Source of the DNA: CALOCN01 sp942491735
GTDB lineage: Bacteria > Eisenbacteria > RBG-16-71-46 > JABDJR01
Assembly: GCA_942491735.1 (NCBI GenBank)
Contig: CALOCN010000001.1
Span: forward strand, 372,001 to 436,000
Length of the DNA stretch: 64,000 nt
Direction: 5' to 3'
The notes beneath the pieces are model-generated. The model was not told the origin of the DNA, did no database searches, and worked only from the letters and a program-made list of their open reading frames with translations. How positions within the stretch are numbered: position 1 is the stretch's first letter; each line of letters opens with the position of its first letter. Positions 1 to 8,417 of the stretch are shown here, one piece after another. Position numbers and translations under genes: made by a program.

Positions 1-721
1 CCACGCTACCGCTCCCGGTGTCCACGAGGAGGTTCCCCACCACGCCGGAGACCTCGACCCCGCCGCTCCCGGTGTCCAGGTTCACGTTGCCGCTGATGTT
101 GCCCACCTTCACGCTGCCGCTTCCGGTGTCGGCGACGAGGTTTCCGTCCACATCGTCGACAAGGATCCTGCCGGTGTGGGTGTCGAGATCCAGATCGCCC
201 TTGATGTCGGCCGCGGTGATGGCGCCCACGCCGTGGCGGAGACTGACCTCGGCACCGGCCGGCACCTTGATGGTGACGTCGGCCCACATCTCCACCCCAC
301 GCCCGTCCCGGCGCACGGTGACCTTCTTGCCACGCAGCTCTTTCCAGAGTTGGCCCCAGAAGTCGTCCCGGTCCCCGTGGTTCTTGCCCCAGTTCATGGT
401 GGTCTTGGACCCGCGCCCCATGTGGGGATAGATGAAGTCCTGCTCTTCGTGGATGGGGAACTGGACGATGACCGCCGCCTCGGGCCCGCGATCATCGACG
501 TCGAAGGTGATCACGTCCCGGGATGCGTCGTTCCCCTGGACGTGGATGGTGATCTCGAACTGGCTCCCGGTGGTGCCCTCGAGGGTGACTTCACCGATCA
601 GGTTGCCTACCCGGAGCAGTTCGGCATCCAGGGTGTAGGACTGGGTGAATTCCTCGGCCGAGGCCGGCAGCACGGCTGCGGCCAGGTAGCCGACAATCAT
701 GAGTGCGGTTCTGGGTCTCAT
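1..721 (-). CDS. DUF4097-type beta-repeat secreted protein (3' end missing)
   Basis: The frame runs off the left edge, so only the first 240 codons are visible. ATG at 721 has a GAGGAG Shine-Dalgarno sequence upstream. The N-terminus is a Sec signal peptide (MRPRTALMIVGYLAAAVLPASA, cut before EEF). The C-terminal visible half is a run of short beta-strand repeats of the type DTGSGSVKVGNISGNVNL, returning about every 20 residues, which is the signature of the DUF4097 putative adhesin / right-handed beta-helix family. Such proteins are exported and often sit beside anti-sigma factors or LiaF-like stress proteins, but the downstream gene is out of view. The molecular role is unknown. Confidence 0.82.
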   Translation of the reverse strand, partial: MRPRTALMIVGYLAAAVLPASAEEFTQSYTLDAELLRVGNLIGEVTLEGTTGSQFEITIHVQGNDASRDVITFDVDDRGPEAAVIVQFPIHEEQDFIYPHMGRGSKTTMNWGKNHGDRDDFWGQLWKELRGKKVTVRRDGRGVEMWADVTIKVPAGAEVSLRHGVGAITAADIKGDLDLDTHTGRILVDDVDGNLVADTGSGSVKVGNISGNVNLDTGSGGVEVSGVVGNLLVDTGSGSV

Positions 722-834
722 CACGATGCATCTCCTCGTGGGCGGCGGTGCCGCGAAGTCTCGGGTGTTCCGGCAGCCGGGGAGCGGCCGGGCTCATGGG
801 CACATACGTGGGACGTCCGGAAGAGGTTGCTTCG

Positions 835-850
835 TTCAGTCTTTCCTGAA
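835..850. repeat. short inverted repeat upstream of DUF4097 gene
   Basis: Arms TTCAG (835-839) and CTGAA (846-850) flank six bases in the intergenic region between the S9 peptidase stop and the DUF4097 start. It could be an operator, but five-base arms are easily found by chance. Confidence 0.2.
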
Positions 851-900
851 CATCCGACCGCTGGAAGTCAAAGTCTCCAAGTGCTTGCCCGACAACCTGT

Positions 901-2919
901 TCAGGGCGCTGCCCCGGGATCGCCTCCGACCCGAACCTCGGCACTGGTCCCCGGCATCTTCTGCCAGGGTTCCTTGCGGCCCCCCAGGTGCTCCTGGAGG
1001 AACTCCTCGGTCCGCCCCATGAAGTCCAGCAGGTTGGGGGTCCGGCCCAGGCCGTGCCCCTCGTCCGGGTAGACGACGAAGGTGACTTCCAGGTCTTTCT
1101 TCTGCATGGCCGAGACGATGGCTTCCGACTCCGAGAGCTTCACCCGGGGGTCGTTGGCTCCGTGGCTGATGAGGAGCGGCGCCTCGATCCGCTCCACGTG
1201 GTAGAGGGGGGACACCCGCTCGTTGAACGCGGGGTCGGTCTCCACCGGTCCAACCCGCCACACCCAGCGCTTCTTGCGGACGCCCCAGTAGGGGGGAAAC
1301 GACTCGAAGAGCGTCCGGAGGTTGGACGGCGCCACCATGGCCACCGCGCAGCGGTAGACCTCGGGGGTAAAGGTGATGCCGGCCAGCGTCGCGTAGCCGC
1401 CGTAGGAGGCTCCCATGATGCCCACCCGCTCCGGATCGGCAATGCCTTCCTGGACCAGCCACTGCACCGCGTCGGTGAGATCGTTCTGCATGGCGCCGCC
1501 CCATTCCCCGGTGGCCGCGTTGATGAAGGACTTGCCGTAGCCGACCGAGCCGCGGAAGTTGACCTGGAGCGCGGCGTAACCCCGATTGGCCAGGAGCTGC
1601 ACCCAGGGATCGAACTCCCAGTCGTCCCGGGCCCAGGGTCCACCGTGCGGGACCAGGACCAGGGGCAGGTTCCGGGGTTCCACCCCCACCGGAAGGGTGA
1701 GGTAGCTGGGAAGGTCCAGTCCGTCCCTGGAGGGGATGACGACCGGCCGGGTGGGAGCCAGCGTGTACTCGGCGAGTTCCGGTCGGGACTCGAACAGGGG
1801 GGTGAGGGTCTTCGTGGTGCGGTCGTAGAGTGCATAGGCGTCGGGAGAGATGTCGGCGTAGTACTGGATCATCCAGAGGGTGTCCGCGTGGTCCCGTCCC
1901 ATGACCTTGAAGAACCGCCCGTTCCCCTGATCGGACAACACCTCGAAGTCCTCCCGGATGGCCTCGTCCAGCACCCGCCACTCGGGGGTCAGGTAGCAGA
2001 AGCCGACCGCCTGGATGGCATGGGTGGTGGGGTGGCGCACCACCTGGGGAACCCACCAGGTGTTCCAGATGTCCATCTTCGGATCCTCGGCCAGGACCCG
2101 GGACACGGTTCCGTCGTCCGCATCCATGACCACCAGCCGGGTCATCTCCGAATCCTGCGGCGACTGGACATAGAGGGATGCGCCGTCGGGAGTGAATCCC
2201 AGCACCTTCTGGTAGAGGACGCTGCCCGTCTCGGGGAGAGGCCAGCGCACGATCTCCCGCCAGGGCGCGTCGCCCGTGTCCCGGACCCGGATCACCGTGT
2301 CGCTGTTCCCGCTGTCCAGGGCCACCGCGGCCCGGATGCGGAACGCGTTGTCGGTGACCCACTCGGTGACGTCTCCCGGATCCTCGGCTTCCATGGTGAC
2401 GTCGCCGGTCGACAGGATGACCCGATGCATGTCGGTGAATCGGCGGTCCCGCAGGTTGAGCCCCACCAGAACCACGTCCGGGTGGTTGGGATCGGTGAGG
2501 ATGTTCGAGGCCCGGACCCCGTCGTAGGGCGTGAGGTCGCGCACCTCGCGGGTCGTGATGTCGACCGCGAAGAGATGCCAGTTCTCGTCCCCCTCGCGAT
2601 CCTGGATATAGAGGATGTGATTCCCGTCATGCGCCCACTCGAACCCCCACACCCCCTGGTTCTCGTCCGAGGTCAGCATGTCGGGATCGGCCGAGCCGTC
2701 CAGGGGCTGGATCCAGATGTTGGGGGTCCCGGACTCGTTGGGGGCGGTGAAGGCGAGCCGGGTCCCGTCGGGGGAAATGGCCGGGTTTTCCCGGATCGGG
2801 GTGCCCATGAGCACCTCCCGGGGGATGAGCGGAGGGGGCTCGGCGTGGGCGGAGAGGGTGGGGGCGCCGGCGAGAACGATCGCCACGGCGAGGGTGGGCA
2901 TGGGGCGTTGGATGGCCAA
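901..2919 (-). CDS. S9 family peptidase (acylaminoacyl-/dipeptidyl-peptidase type)
   Basis: Serine peptidase of clan SC, likely periplasmic or secreted, releasing amino acids or dipeptides from peptides. A Sec signal (MPTLAVAIVLAGAPTLSAHA) leads into a WD40-like beta-propeller (about residues 40-370), then an alpha/beta-hydrolase domain. The nucleophile sits in GASYGGY (Ser about 505), followed by the acid in HGANDPRV and the histidine in DEGHGLG. I prefer the TTG at 2919 because GGAGG lies eight bases before it. The ATG at 2901 is the alternative and leaves the signal peptide intact. The length (672 aa) fits S9C/S9B enzymes. Divergent from the 3050 group; a TATGAT box lies at 2980-2985. Confidence 0.93.
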   Translation of the reverse strand: MAIQRPMPTLAVAIVLAGAPTLSAHAEPPPLIPREVLMGTPIRENPAISPDGTRLAFTAPNESGTPNIWIQPLDGSADPDMLTSDENQGVWGFEWAHDGNHILYIQDREGDENWHLFAVDITTREVRDLTPYDGVRASNILTDPNHPDVVLVGLNLRDRRFTDMHRVILSTGDVTMEAEDPGDVTEWVTDNAFRIRAAVALDSGNSDTVIRVRDTGDAPWREIVRWPLPETGSVLYQKVLGFTPDGASLYVQSPQDSEMTRLVVMDADDGTVSRVLAEDPKMDIWNTWWVPQVVRHPTTHAIQAVGFCYLTPEWRVLDEAIREDFEVLSDQGNGRFFKVMGRDHADTLWMIQYYADISPDAYALYDRTTKTLTPLFESRPELAEYTLAPTRPVVIPSRDGLDLPSYLTLPVGVEPRNLPLVLVPHGGPWARDDWEFDPWVQLLANRGYAALQVNFRGSVGYGKSFINAATGEWGGAMQNDLTDAVQWLVQEGIADPERVGIMGASYGGYATLAGITFTPEVYRCAVAMVAPSNLRTLFESFPPYWGVRKKRWVWRVGPVETDPAFNERVSPLYHVERIEAPLLISHGANDPRVKLSESEAIVSAMQKKDLEVTFVVYPDEGHGLGRTPNLLDFMGRTEEFLQEHLGGRKEPWQKMPGTSAEVRVGGDPGAAP

Positions 2920-2979
2920 AGGGGGATCCTCCGTGGCAATGCGGCGGACGCCGAAAAGGGTGGATCGAGGGGTGGCCGG

Positions 2980-2985
2980 ATCATA
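2980..2985 (-). promoter_or_regulatory. -10-like box of the S9 peptidase
   Basis: TATGAT on the minus strand, preceded by GGTGC and followed by CCGGCCACCC. The same string GCTA-n-GATCCGGCCACCC occurs at the subtilisin promoter near 20055-20068. No good -35 is visible. Confidence 0.45.
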
Positions 2986-3017
2986 GCACCCGGTTTCCAG
3001 GGCAGGGGCGGGCTGGG

Positions 3018-3023
3018 TACACT
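3018..3023 (+). promoter_or_regulatory. -10-like box of the 3050-5831 gene group
   Basis: TACACT, 26 bases before the ATG at 3050, with the ribosome-binding site AAGGAGG in between. It has the TAnnnT form shared by most units in the window. Confidence 0.4.
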
Positions 3024-3049
3024 CTGCCCCCAACCCCAAGGAGGATGTA

Positions 3050-3218
3050 ATGGCCAAGGCGCCTGTCGACAAGGCACAGATCAAGGCGGAGATCCGCGAG
3101 CTCAAGAAGTTCCGTGATGAGGCCCACAGCGGGCCAGAAGGAAGAATACGACCGCGCACGTGTCCGGTTGCGCAGGCTGAAACGCACCCTGCGTCGTTCG
3201 GTCAAGGCAGCCGGTTGA
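3050..3218 (+). pseudogene. small basic coiled protein, broken by a one-base frameshift
   Basis: ATG at 3050 follows a strong AAGGAGG site and reads MAKAPVDKAQIKAEIRELKK then FRDEA in frame 1. The good coding continues in the +1 frame as AGQKEEYDRARVRLRRLKRT, then LRRSVKAAG and TGA at 3216-3218. Joined, this is a highly charged helical protein of about 57 aa, and its stop overlaps the next start as TTGA. A single base has apparently been lost near 3122-3131. It may be a true pseudogene or a sequence/assembly error; programmed +1 shifting is less likely. Function unknown. Confidence 0.6.
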
Positions 3219-4432
3219 GTCGGGGCCGACTGCTTCTCTCCCTGGCCCTCGCCCTGCTGCCGGCGGGGACGGGCTGCGGATCCTCTCCAGGCTCCCGGGG
3301 CGACCTGACCGAGGTCCCATCCCCCGGGGGACAGACCTCCGAACTCCCGAACCTCGTTCATGGCGCGGATGGCGAGGTGTACCTCAGTTGGGTGGAACGG
3401 TCGGACACCGCGCATGCATTGTTCCTGAGTCGCTGGGACGCCATCGGCAAGGAGTGGGGAGAAGCGACCCCGGTGGCATCGGGATCCGACTGGTTCGTCA
3501 ACTGGGCGGATTTTCCGTCGGTGGCCGCCCTGAGCGACGGCACCCTGGCCGCGCACTGGCTGGCCAAGGTGGGCGAGGGGACGTATGCCTACGGGGTGTT
3601 CGTTTCCCTCTCCCGGGATCACGGGAAGACCTGGAGTCCTCCCGCCAATCCACATGATGACGGGACGGAGACCGAGCATGGTTTCGTGACCCTGGTGCCT
3701 GCGGATGACGATCACTTCGCGCTGGTGTGGCTCGACGGTCGGGAGACCGCGAACGAGGGAGCGATGACCCTGCGTTTTGCCACCCTGGACCGGGAGGGCC
3801 GGCTCGGGGACGAGTCCCTGCTCGACGAACGGGTTTGCGACTGTTGCCAGACCGGAGGGGCGGTCCTGGCAGGCGGGGACATGCTCTTCGCCTACCGCGA
3901 TCGGGGCGACGACGAGCTGCGCGACATTTCGGTGGTGCGACGGGAAGGCTCCACCTGGAGCCCGCCCGCCCCGCTGCATCGGGACGGTTGGGTCATCAAC
4001 GGATGCCCGGTCAACGGCCCCCAGCTCGATGCGGTGGCGGAGTCCGTGGCGGTGGCCTGGTTCACTGCCCCGGCCGACGATGCCGGGGAAGTCCGGGTTG
4101 CCTTCTCCAGCGACGCCGGGAGGCGATTCGATTCGCCCATCCGGGTGGACGACGGCAAGCCTCTTGGCCGTGTGGATGTCGAGATGCTTGGGGGCGGCGT
4201 GGCCCTGGTGGTCTGGATGGAGGAGATGCCGCAGGGACTGGCCGAGATTCGTATGCGTACCCTCGCCCCCAACGGAGTTCGGGGCAAGGCGAGGACGGTG
4301 GCCAGCACGAGTGCGGAGCGGGCGAGCGGTTTCCCCCGCATGACCGAGCGGGACGGGGTGATCTTCCTGGCCTGGAGCGAGGTCGAAGGGGGAATACGTA
4401 CCGTGGTCTGGGACCCGAAGGGAGGTTCATGA
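3215..4432 (+). CDS. BNR/sialidase-like repeat lipoprotein
   Basis: Exported lipoprotein predicted to fold as a beta-propeller. I start at TTG 3215, which overlaps the upstream stop (TTGA) and gives a lipoprotein signal ending LALLPAGTGC. An ATG-started 460-residue frame from 3050 exists but reads through the broken small gene. An Asp-box (SRDHGKTW) lies near residue 140, followed by a CDCCQT stretch and INGCPVNGP; these belong to bacterial exo-alpha-sialidase-like BNR proteins. I do not see a full sialidase Arg triad, so glycosidase activity is unproven. 405 aa. It overlaps the next gene by ATGA. Confidence 0.8.
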   Translation: MSRGRLLLSLALALLPAGTGCGSSPGSRGDLTEVPSPGGQTSELPNLVHGADGEVYLSWVERSDTAHALFLSRWDAIGKEWGEATPVASGSDWFVNWADFPSVAALSDGTLAAHWLAKVGEGTYAYGVFVSLSRDHGKTWSPPANPHDDGTETEHGFVTLVPADDDHFALVWLDGRETANEGAMTLRFATLDREGRLGDESLLDERVCDCCQTGGAVLAGGDMLFAYRDRGDDELRDISVVRREGSTWSPPAPLHRDGWVINGCPVNGPQLDAVAESVAVAWFTAPADDAGEVRVAFSSDAGRRFDSPIRVDDGKPLGRVDVEMLGGGVALVVWMEEMPQGLAEIRMRTLAPNGVRGKARTVASTSAERASGFPRMTERDGVIFLAWSEVEGGIRTVVWDPKGGS

Positions 4433-5007
4433 GGTTCCCTGGCGCCTGGGTGCCGCTTGTACTGTCCGGGCTCATCCTGGGGTGCGGCGAGGACCCGCCC
4501 TCGGCACCCGGTGGGGGCCCGGGGGAAGTGGTGCTCCACTACGATGCCGAGAACGAATCGGCGCCCCACCTCGCGGCCGGAAGGCACGAAGGCGCGGTCT
4601 TCTTCTCCACCCTCATCATGCGGAAGTTCGAGTCCCGGTTGCTGGATCGGGTTCAGTTCCATATCCGCGCCCGGCCCGAGAACTGCCAGGTCCGGGTCTA
4701 CACCGAGGGAGGGACGGGGTTTCCCGGTGCCCTTCTCTACCAGGCCGACGTCACGGACGCGATCGTGGGCGAGTCCTGGAACGAGCACACCCTGGATCCC
4801 CCCGTGGTGCTGGACGGGAAGGCAATCTGGATTTCCATCGCGTTTCGCAACGAAATCCAACAGGGAACCCTGGGGTGCGATCCGGGACCGGCCATCCCGC
4901 ACGGGGATTGGTACTTCGATTCCGATGACCAGGAGTGGGAGCCGCTTCGTTTGAGCGGCCCCAGCATCAACTGGAACCTTCGCGGCGTCCTGGCCGCCGA
5001 GGAGTAG
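4429..5007 (+). CDS. hypothetical lipoprotein
   Basis: 192 aa. ATG overlaps the previous TGA (ATGA) and is preceded by GGGAGG. A lipobox (LILGC, Cys about 20) is followed by a Pro/Gly linker and a domain rich in beta strands with two cysteines (NCQV, LGCD) that could pair. I do not recognise the family. The tight coupling to the BNR-like lipoprotein upstream and the channel five bases downstream suggests joint expression at the cell envelope. Confidence 0.72.
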   Translation: MRFPGAWVPLVLSGLILGCGEDPPSAPGGGPGEVVLHYDAENESAPHLAAGRHEGAVFFSTLIMRKFESRLLDRVQFHIRARPENCQVRVYTEGGTGFPGALLYQADVTDAIVGESWNEHTLDPPVVLDGKAIWISIAFRNEIQQGTLGCDPGPAIPHGDWYFDSDDQEWEPLRLSGPSINWNLRGVLAAEE

Positions 5008-5012
5008 CTACC

Positions 5013-5831
5013 GTGGCCCACCACTCCGCCTGGAGACACCGGCTTCACGAGGTCATCTTCGAAGCGGACACTCCTGCCGGCCGCGCGTTCGACCTCGCCC
5101 TGTTCATCGCGATCATCGTCAGCGTCGCCATCGTGATGCTCAACAGCGTGGCCAGCGTTCACGAGCGATTCGGACAGGCGCTCTATGTCACGGAGTGGGT
5201 GTTCACCATCTTCTTCACCATCGAGTATGTCCTGCGCCTCATCAGCATCGGACGACCCTGGCGCTACGTGTTCAGCTTCTTCGGCATCGTGGATCTGCTG
5301 GCAATCATCCCGACCTATCTGGACGTGCTTGTGCCGGGCAGCCATCAGCTCCTGGTCATCCGGATCCTGCGATTGCTGCGCATCTTCCGGGTCCTGAAAC
5401 TGGTGCAGTTCGTCTCCGAGGCAAACCTGCTCCTCGCCTCGCTGCGGGCCGCGCGGCCAAAGATGGCCGTCTTCTTCACCACCGTCTCCACCCTCGTGGT
5501 CATTTTCGGCTCGCTGATGTACGTGGTCGAACCGGACAACCCGGGATACACCAGCATTCCCAAGGCCATCTATTGGGCGGTGGTCACCATTACCACCGTC
5601 GGCTACGGACAAATCACCCCCGAGACCCCTCTGGGGCAGGCAATCTCGGCCATGGTCATGATCCTGGGCTACAGCATCATCGCCATCCCCACCGGCATCA
5701 TCACCGCGGAATTGGCCCAGCGCCACCGAAACCGAACCAATACCCAGGTCTGCGAGGAGTGCGGCGCGGACGGGCATGATGACGACGCGAAGTTCTGTCG
5801 GCGCTGCGGCTCGGTCATCAACGCGATGTAG
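5013..5831 (+). CDS. voltage-gated K+ channel-like protein with C-terminal zinc ribbon
   Basis: Six-transmembrane channel, 272 aa. GTG at 5013 follows GAGGAG at eight bases. S1-S3 span about residues 25-105. S4 carries regularly spaced basic residues (R117, R120, R123, R126, K129), typical of a voltage sensor. The pore contains the K+ selectivity filter TTVGYG (about 194-199) and S6 follows. After S6 the protein ends in a CxxC-n11-CxxC zinc ribbon (C247, C250, C262, C265), not common in bacterial Kv channels. Last gene of the coupled group; its 3' end overlaps the convergent EamA gene by 14 bases. Confidence 0.93.
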   Translation: MAHHSAWRHRLHEVIFEADTPAGRAFDLALFIAIIVSVAIVMLNSVASVHERFGQALYVTEWVFTIFFTIEYVLRLISIGRPWRYVFSFFGIVDLLAIIPTYLDVLVPGSHQLLVIRILRLLRIFRVLKLVQFVSEANLLLASLRAARPKMAVFFTTVSTLVVIFGSLMYVVEPDNPGYTSIPKAIYWAVVTITTVGYGQITPETPLGQAISAMVMILGYSIIAIPTGIITAELAQRHRNRTNTQVCEECGADGHDDDAKFCRRCGSVINAM

Positions 5832-6726
5832 GTGGCGCTGGGGGCCGAGCGCGCCGGGCCGGTAGCTGGACCACGGTCACACCGATCACCACCAGCAGCC
5901 CCCCCAGCAGGACCTGAGCGCCCGGAAGAGCGCCGTATACGAGCCACACCAGCACCGCGGTGAGCGGAGCCTGGAGGTTGGTGAAAACCGCGACCTGGGT
6001 CGCGTCCAGACGCCGCAGGGCGAAGTACCACAGGGTGAAGGCGATTCCGCTGGTGACCGCGCTCAGGTAGAACAGCTGCAGCCATCCGGCCGGGCCAACC
6101 GACGCGGGGTCGAACCCGCGCCACACCCACGGCGTGGCCGGGAGCACATAGAGCGCTCCGAAGCTGAACGCCCACACGATCACCGTGAACGGGTCGTAGC
6201 GTTCCAGCAACGGTTTGCCGAGGAGGGTGTAGGCCGCCCACGCCGCCACCGCGAGCAGCACGATGAGATCCCCCTGGAAGACACCCTCGGCCAGATCGAG
6301 ACCGCGCGCGGTCAGGACCAGCGCCACCCCCACCACGGCCAGGGCGACACCCATGATCCGGATCCGGGTGGGCCGGGAACCCAACCAGAGCACGGACCCG
6401 GCCATCACCAGGACCGGAGTAAACGAGTAGAGCAGCGAGGCGTGCAGCGGCGTGGTCCGGTGGATGCCCAGGAGAAAGAACCCCTGGTTGAGGGCGATCC
6501 CGGTGAGTCCCAGCAGGGCGAACCGTACCAGGTCACCCCGCGGAGGTCGGGGGCGCCGCCCCGGTCGCAGGGCGTACACGGTGAGGACGAGAAGCGCGCT
6601 CAGGACGATGCGAAACCAGATGAGGCGCTCCGGCCCGAACAGGGCGGTGGCCTCCTTGGCGACAAGAAAGGTGCCCGCGGCGATGGCGGCCTGGGTCGTG
6701 GCGGCGAGATACGCGGCGAGTTTCAT
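5818..6726 (-). CDS. EamA/DMT-family transporter
   Basis: Inner-membrane permease of the drug/metabolite transporter superfamily, 302 aa, with ten predicted membrane helices arranged as two EamA repeats (about residues 5-135 and 150-285). Family members export amino acids, metabolites or nucleotide sugars; the substrate cannot be read from sequence. The start at 6726 places the first helix at the N-terminus (MKLAAYLAATTQAAIAAGTF), but no good ribosome-binding site is visible. It lies 20 bases after the META-domain gene, so the two are probably co-transcribed behind doxX. Confidence 0.9.
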   Translation of the reverse strand: MKLAAYLAATTQAAIAAGTFLVAKEATALFGPERLIWFRIVLSALLVLTVYALRPGRRPRPPRGDLVRFALLGLTGIALNQGFFLLGIHRTTPLHASLLYSFTPVLVMAGSVLWLGSRPTRIRIMGVALAVVGVALVLTARGLDLAEGVFQGDLIVLLAVAAWAAYTLLGKPLLERYDPFTVIVWAFSFGALYVLPATPWVWRGFDPASVGPAGWLQLFYLSAVTSGIAFTLWYFALRRLDATQVAVFTNLQAPLTAVLVWLVYGALPGAQVLLGGLLVVIGVTVVQLPARRARPPAPPTSR

Positions 6727-6746
6727 GGGCGGGTAGGGGGGACGAG

Positions 6747-7874
6747 TCAGGATCCGGGACGAAAGGAGAGCGTTCCCGAATCCACCGGGAGATCGAAGTA
6801 GAGGCGGCCGTCGCGGATGAAGTAATGGGTCGCCCGTCCCAGTTCGGTGAGAAAGCGACCATTGAGGGATCCGTCCGGGCAAGCGGCGAGGGTGGCTGCC
6901 ATGGGGGCAAACGCGGTCGAACCGCCTGGGCCAAGGATCACCGTTCCGTTGGCGCGATTGCAGTCCGCGCGCAGGTGGATGGTCCCGTCCGGCTCGAACC
7001 GCAGGGTGTAGCGGCCCGGGTCATCGACCTCGATCGCTTCCACCGGGTTCACGAAACCGGTCCACTCCCAGGTCACCCCCAGAAGCCCGGCCGGTATGGG
7101 GCCGCCGAGCCGCGTGAACTCCCATGTCGCCGAGGCGTCCACCAGGCGGTCGTTTCCCTCCGCGTGGAGGTTCCAGGACTCGAGGGACATGGGATCCCCC
7201 TCGATTCGGGTGAACACCACGTCCACTCCCTGCTCTGGAGTCGAGCGCCAGAACCCGCGCAGCATGAGCGTTGGATTCCCGCGCAGGTCCACCCGTGCCG
7301 AGGCGGCGTGGTTCATGAACAGCTCCAGCGAATAGGTGCCTCCGGAAGGGCTGCTCGCTCGCCAGGTGCCGGCCAGGGCGCGTCGGTCGGGAAATGCCTG
7401 TTGCGTGCGTTGGACGGCAACGACCCGACGCAGCTCGTCGACCTGCGCCAACACGCCTTCATGCTCATGCGCACCGGGTTCAACCGCGGATCCGTTCACC
7501 GTCCCCGTGGCCTCGGCCAGCGAACCATCCCTGTTGAAGCGGAAGAGACGGTGGACCTTCTCCATTTCCCCGGCCCGATCACCGCTGAGCACCCGATCCT
7601 CTCCCTGGCGGTTCGACTCCACCAGGTGCTCGTCCTCCAGGAGGAACACTTCCTCGTAGGATCCATAGTCGCCGAGATCCACCCACTGAACGATCCGCAC
7701 CAACCGTTCCCGGGCGTCGAGAGTCGCGGCATAGCGGATGGTGGCATCACCGAAAGGTTGCAGCGTGCCTTCCACCACCGTCGTGTCGGCTGCATCCGGG
7801 TCCGCGTCCGGCGCCCCGGTCGCGCAGGCGGTCATCGGAACCAGGAAGGCGAGCGCGGCCAACAGGGGACGCAT
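6747..7874 (-). CDS. lipoprotein with META (HslJ-like) domain
   Basis: 375 aa. The ATG overlaps the doxX stop as TGATG. A lipobox (LVPMTAC, Cys about 17) precedes an Asp-rich linker. An unassigned beta-rich middle region with repeated W/F-rich strands is followed by a META-like domain near residues 285-360, recognised by DCNRANGTV and the later MAATLAACPDG...FLTEL. META/HslJ domains occur in exported stress or heat-shock lipoproteins; the exact role is unknown. The large frame that continues to 9062 is only an open shadow of doxX and miaE. Confidence 0.78.
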   Translation of the reverse strand: MRPLLAALAFLVPMTACATGAPDADPDAADTTVVEGTLQPFGDATIRYAATLDARERLVRIVQWVDLGDYGSYEEVFLLEDEHLVESNRQGEDRVLSGDRAGEMEKVHRLFRFNRDGSLAEATGTVNGSAVEPGAHEHEGVLAQVDELRRVVAVQRTQQAFPDRRALAGTWRASSPSGGTYSLELFMNHAASARVDLRGNPTLMLRGFWRSTPEQGVDVVFTRIEGDPMSLESWNLHAEGNDRLVDASATWEFTRLGGPIPAGLLGVTWEWTGFVNPVEAIEVDDPGRYTLRFEPDGTIHLRADCNRANGTVILGPGGSTAFAPMAATLAACPDGSLNGRFLTELGRATHYFIRDGRLYFDLPVDSGTLSFRPGS

Positions 7875-8314
7875 CAACCCTTGGGTCCCAATCGGTACTT
7901 CCCGGGGCCGGTGAGGAGCAGCCCCACGTAGACCGCGAACAGCTCCAGGGCATGGGAGGCGCCCGACCAGCCGGCCCTGGGGGACTCGGGTGGCATGTTC
8001 AGGTGCACGGTGACCGCGATGACCATGGTGAAGGCCAGCATGAGGGTGGCCGGTCGGAACAGGAGTCCCATGACGAGCAGGGCGCTTCCCACCGACTCCG
8101 CCGACGCGGCCAGGAAGCCCCAGAAGGTGGGGGCAAAGTCGAGCCCCAGGTTGGCCATGGAACCACCGACCCCGGCCCACTTCTCGGGTCCTCCGGTGAT
8201 CTTTCCCCATCCGTGGAAGATGAGCATGCTCAGCCCGATTCCCAGACGGATGACGAGGAGCCCCAGATCGCGGTTCTTGAAGTTGCCGAGAAGAAAGCGG
8301 GTGACGGTCTTCAT
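7874..8314 (-). CDS. DoxX family membrane protein
   Basis: 146 aa with four membrane helices and the family motifs RLGIGLSMLIFHGWGKI near the N-terminus and a central AESVGSALLVMGL helix. DoxX proteins are small quinone- or thiol-redox-linked inner-membrane proteins of mostly unknown function. First gene of a minus-strand operon with the META lipoprotein and EamA transporter. A TAGACT box lies at 8353-8358. Confidence 0.9.
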   Translation of the reverse strand: MKTVTRFLLGNFKNRDLGLLVIRLGIGLSMLIFHGWGKITGGPEKWAGVGGSMANLGLDFAPTFWGFLAASAESVGSALLVMGLLFRPATLMLAFTMVIAVTVHLNMPPESPRAGWSGASHALELFAVYVGLLLTGPGKYRLGPKG

Positions 8315-8352
8315 ATCGATGCCTCGTTTGGAAGGACGTTGAGAGTCCGGTG

Positions 8353-8396
8353 AGTCTAACCGGTTCGGGGATTCCCGGTGTCCCCCGTGCTAGGCT
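8353..8396. promoter_or_regulatory. divergent -10-like boxes of doxX and miaE
   Basis: Minus-strand TAGACT at 8353-8358 faces doxX. Plus-strand TAGGCT at 8391-8396, preceded by CCGTGC, faces miaE and would give a leader of only about 15 bases that still holds the AAGGAG site at 8405-8410. Confidence 0.45.
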
Positions 8397-8417
8397 TCCT
8401 GCCCTCAAGGAGTCGCC

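Noticed and set aside
1..200. Periodic CCGGTGTCC-like repeats at the left edge
   Set aside because: These are codons of the DTGSGSV repeats of the DUF4097 protein, not a CRISPR array.
3050..4432. 460-residue reading of the BNR-like gene from ATG 3050
   Set aside because: Would bury the lipoprotein signal at residue 56; the better explanation is a frameshifted small gene followed by a TTG start at 3215.
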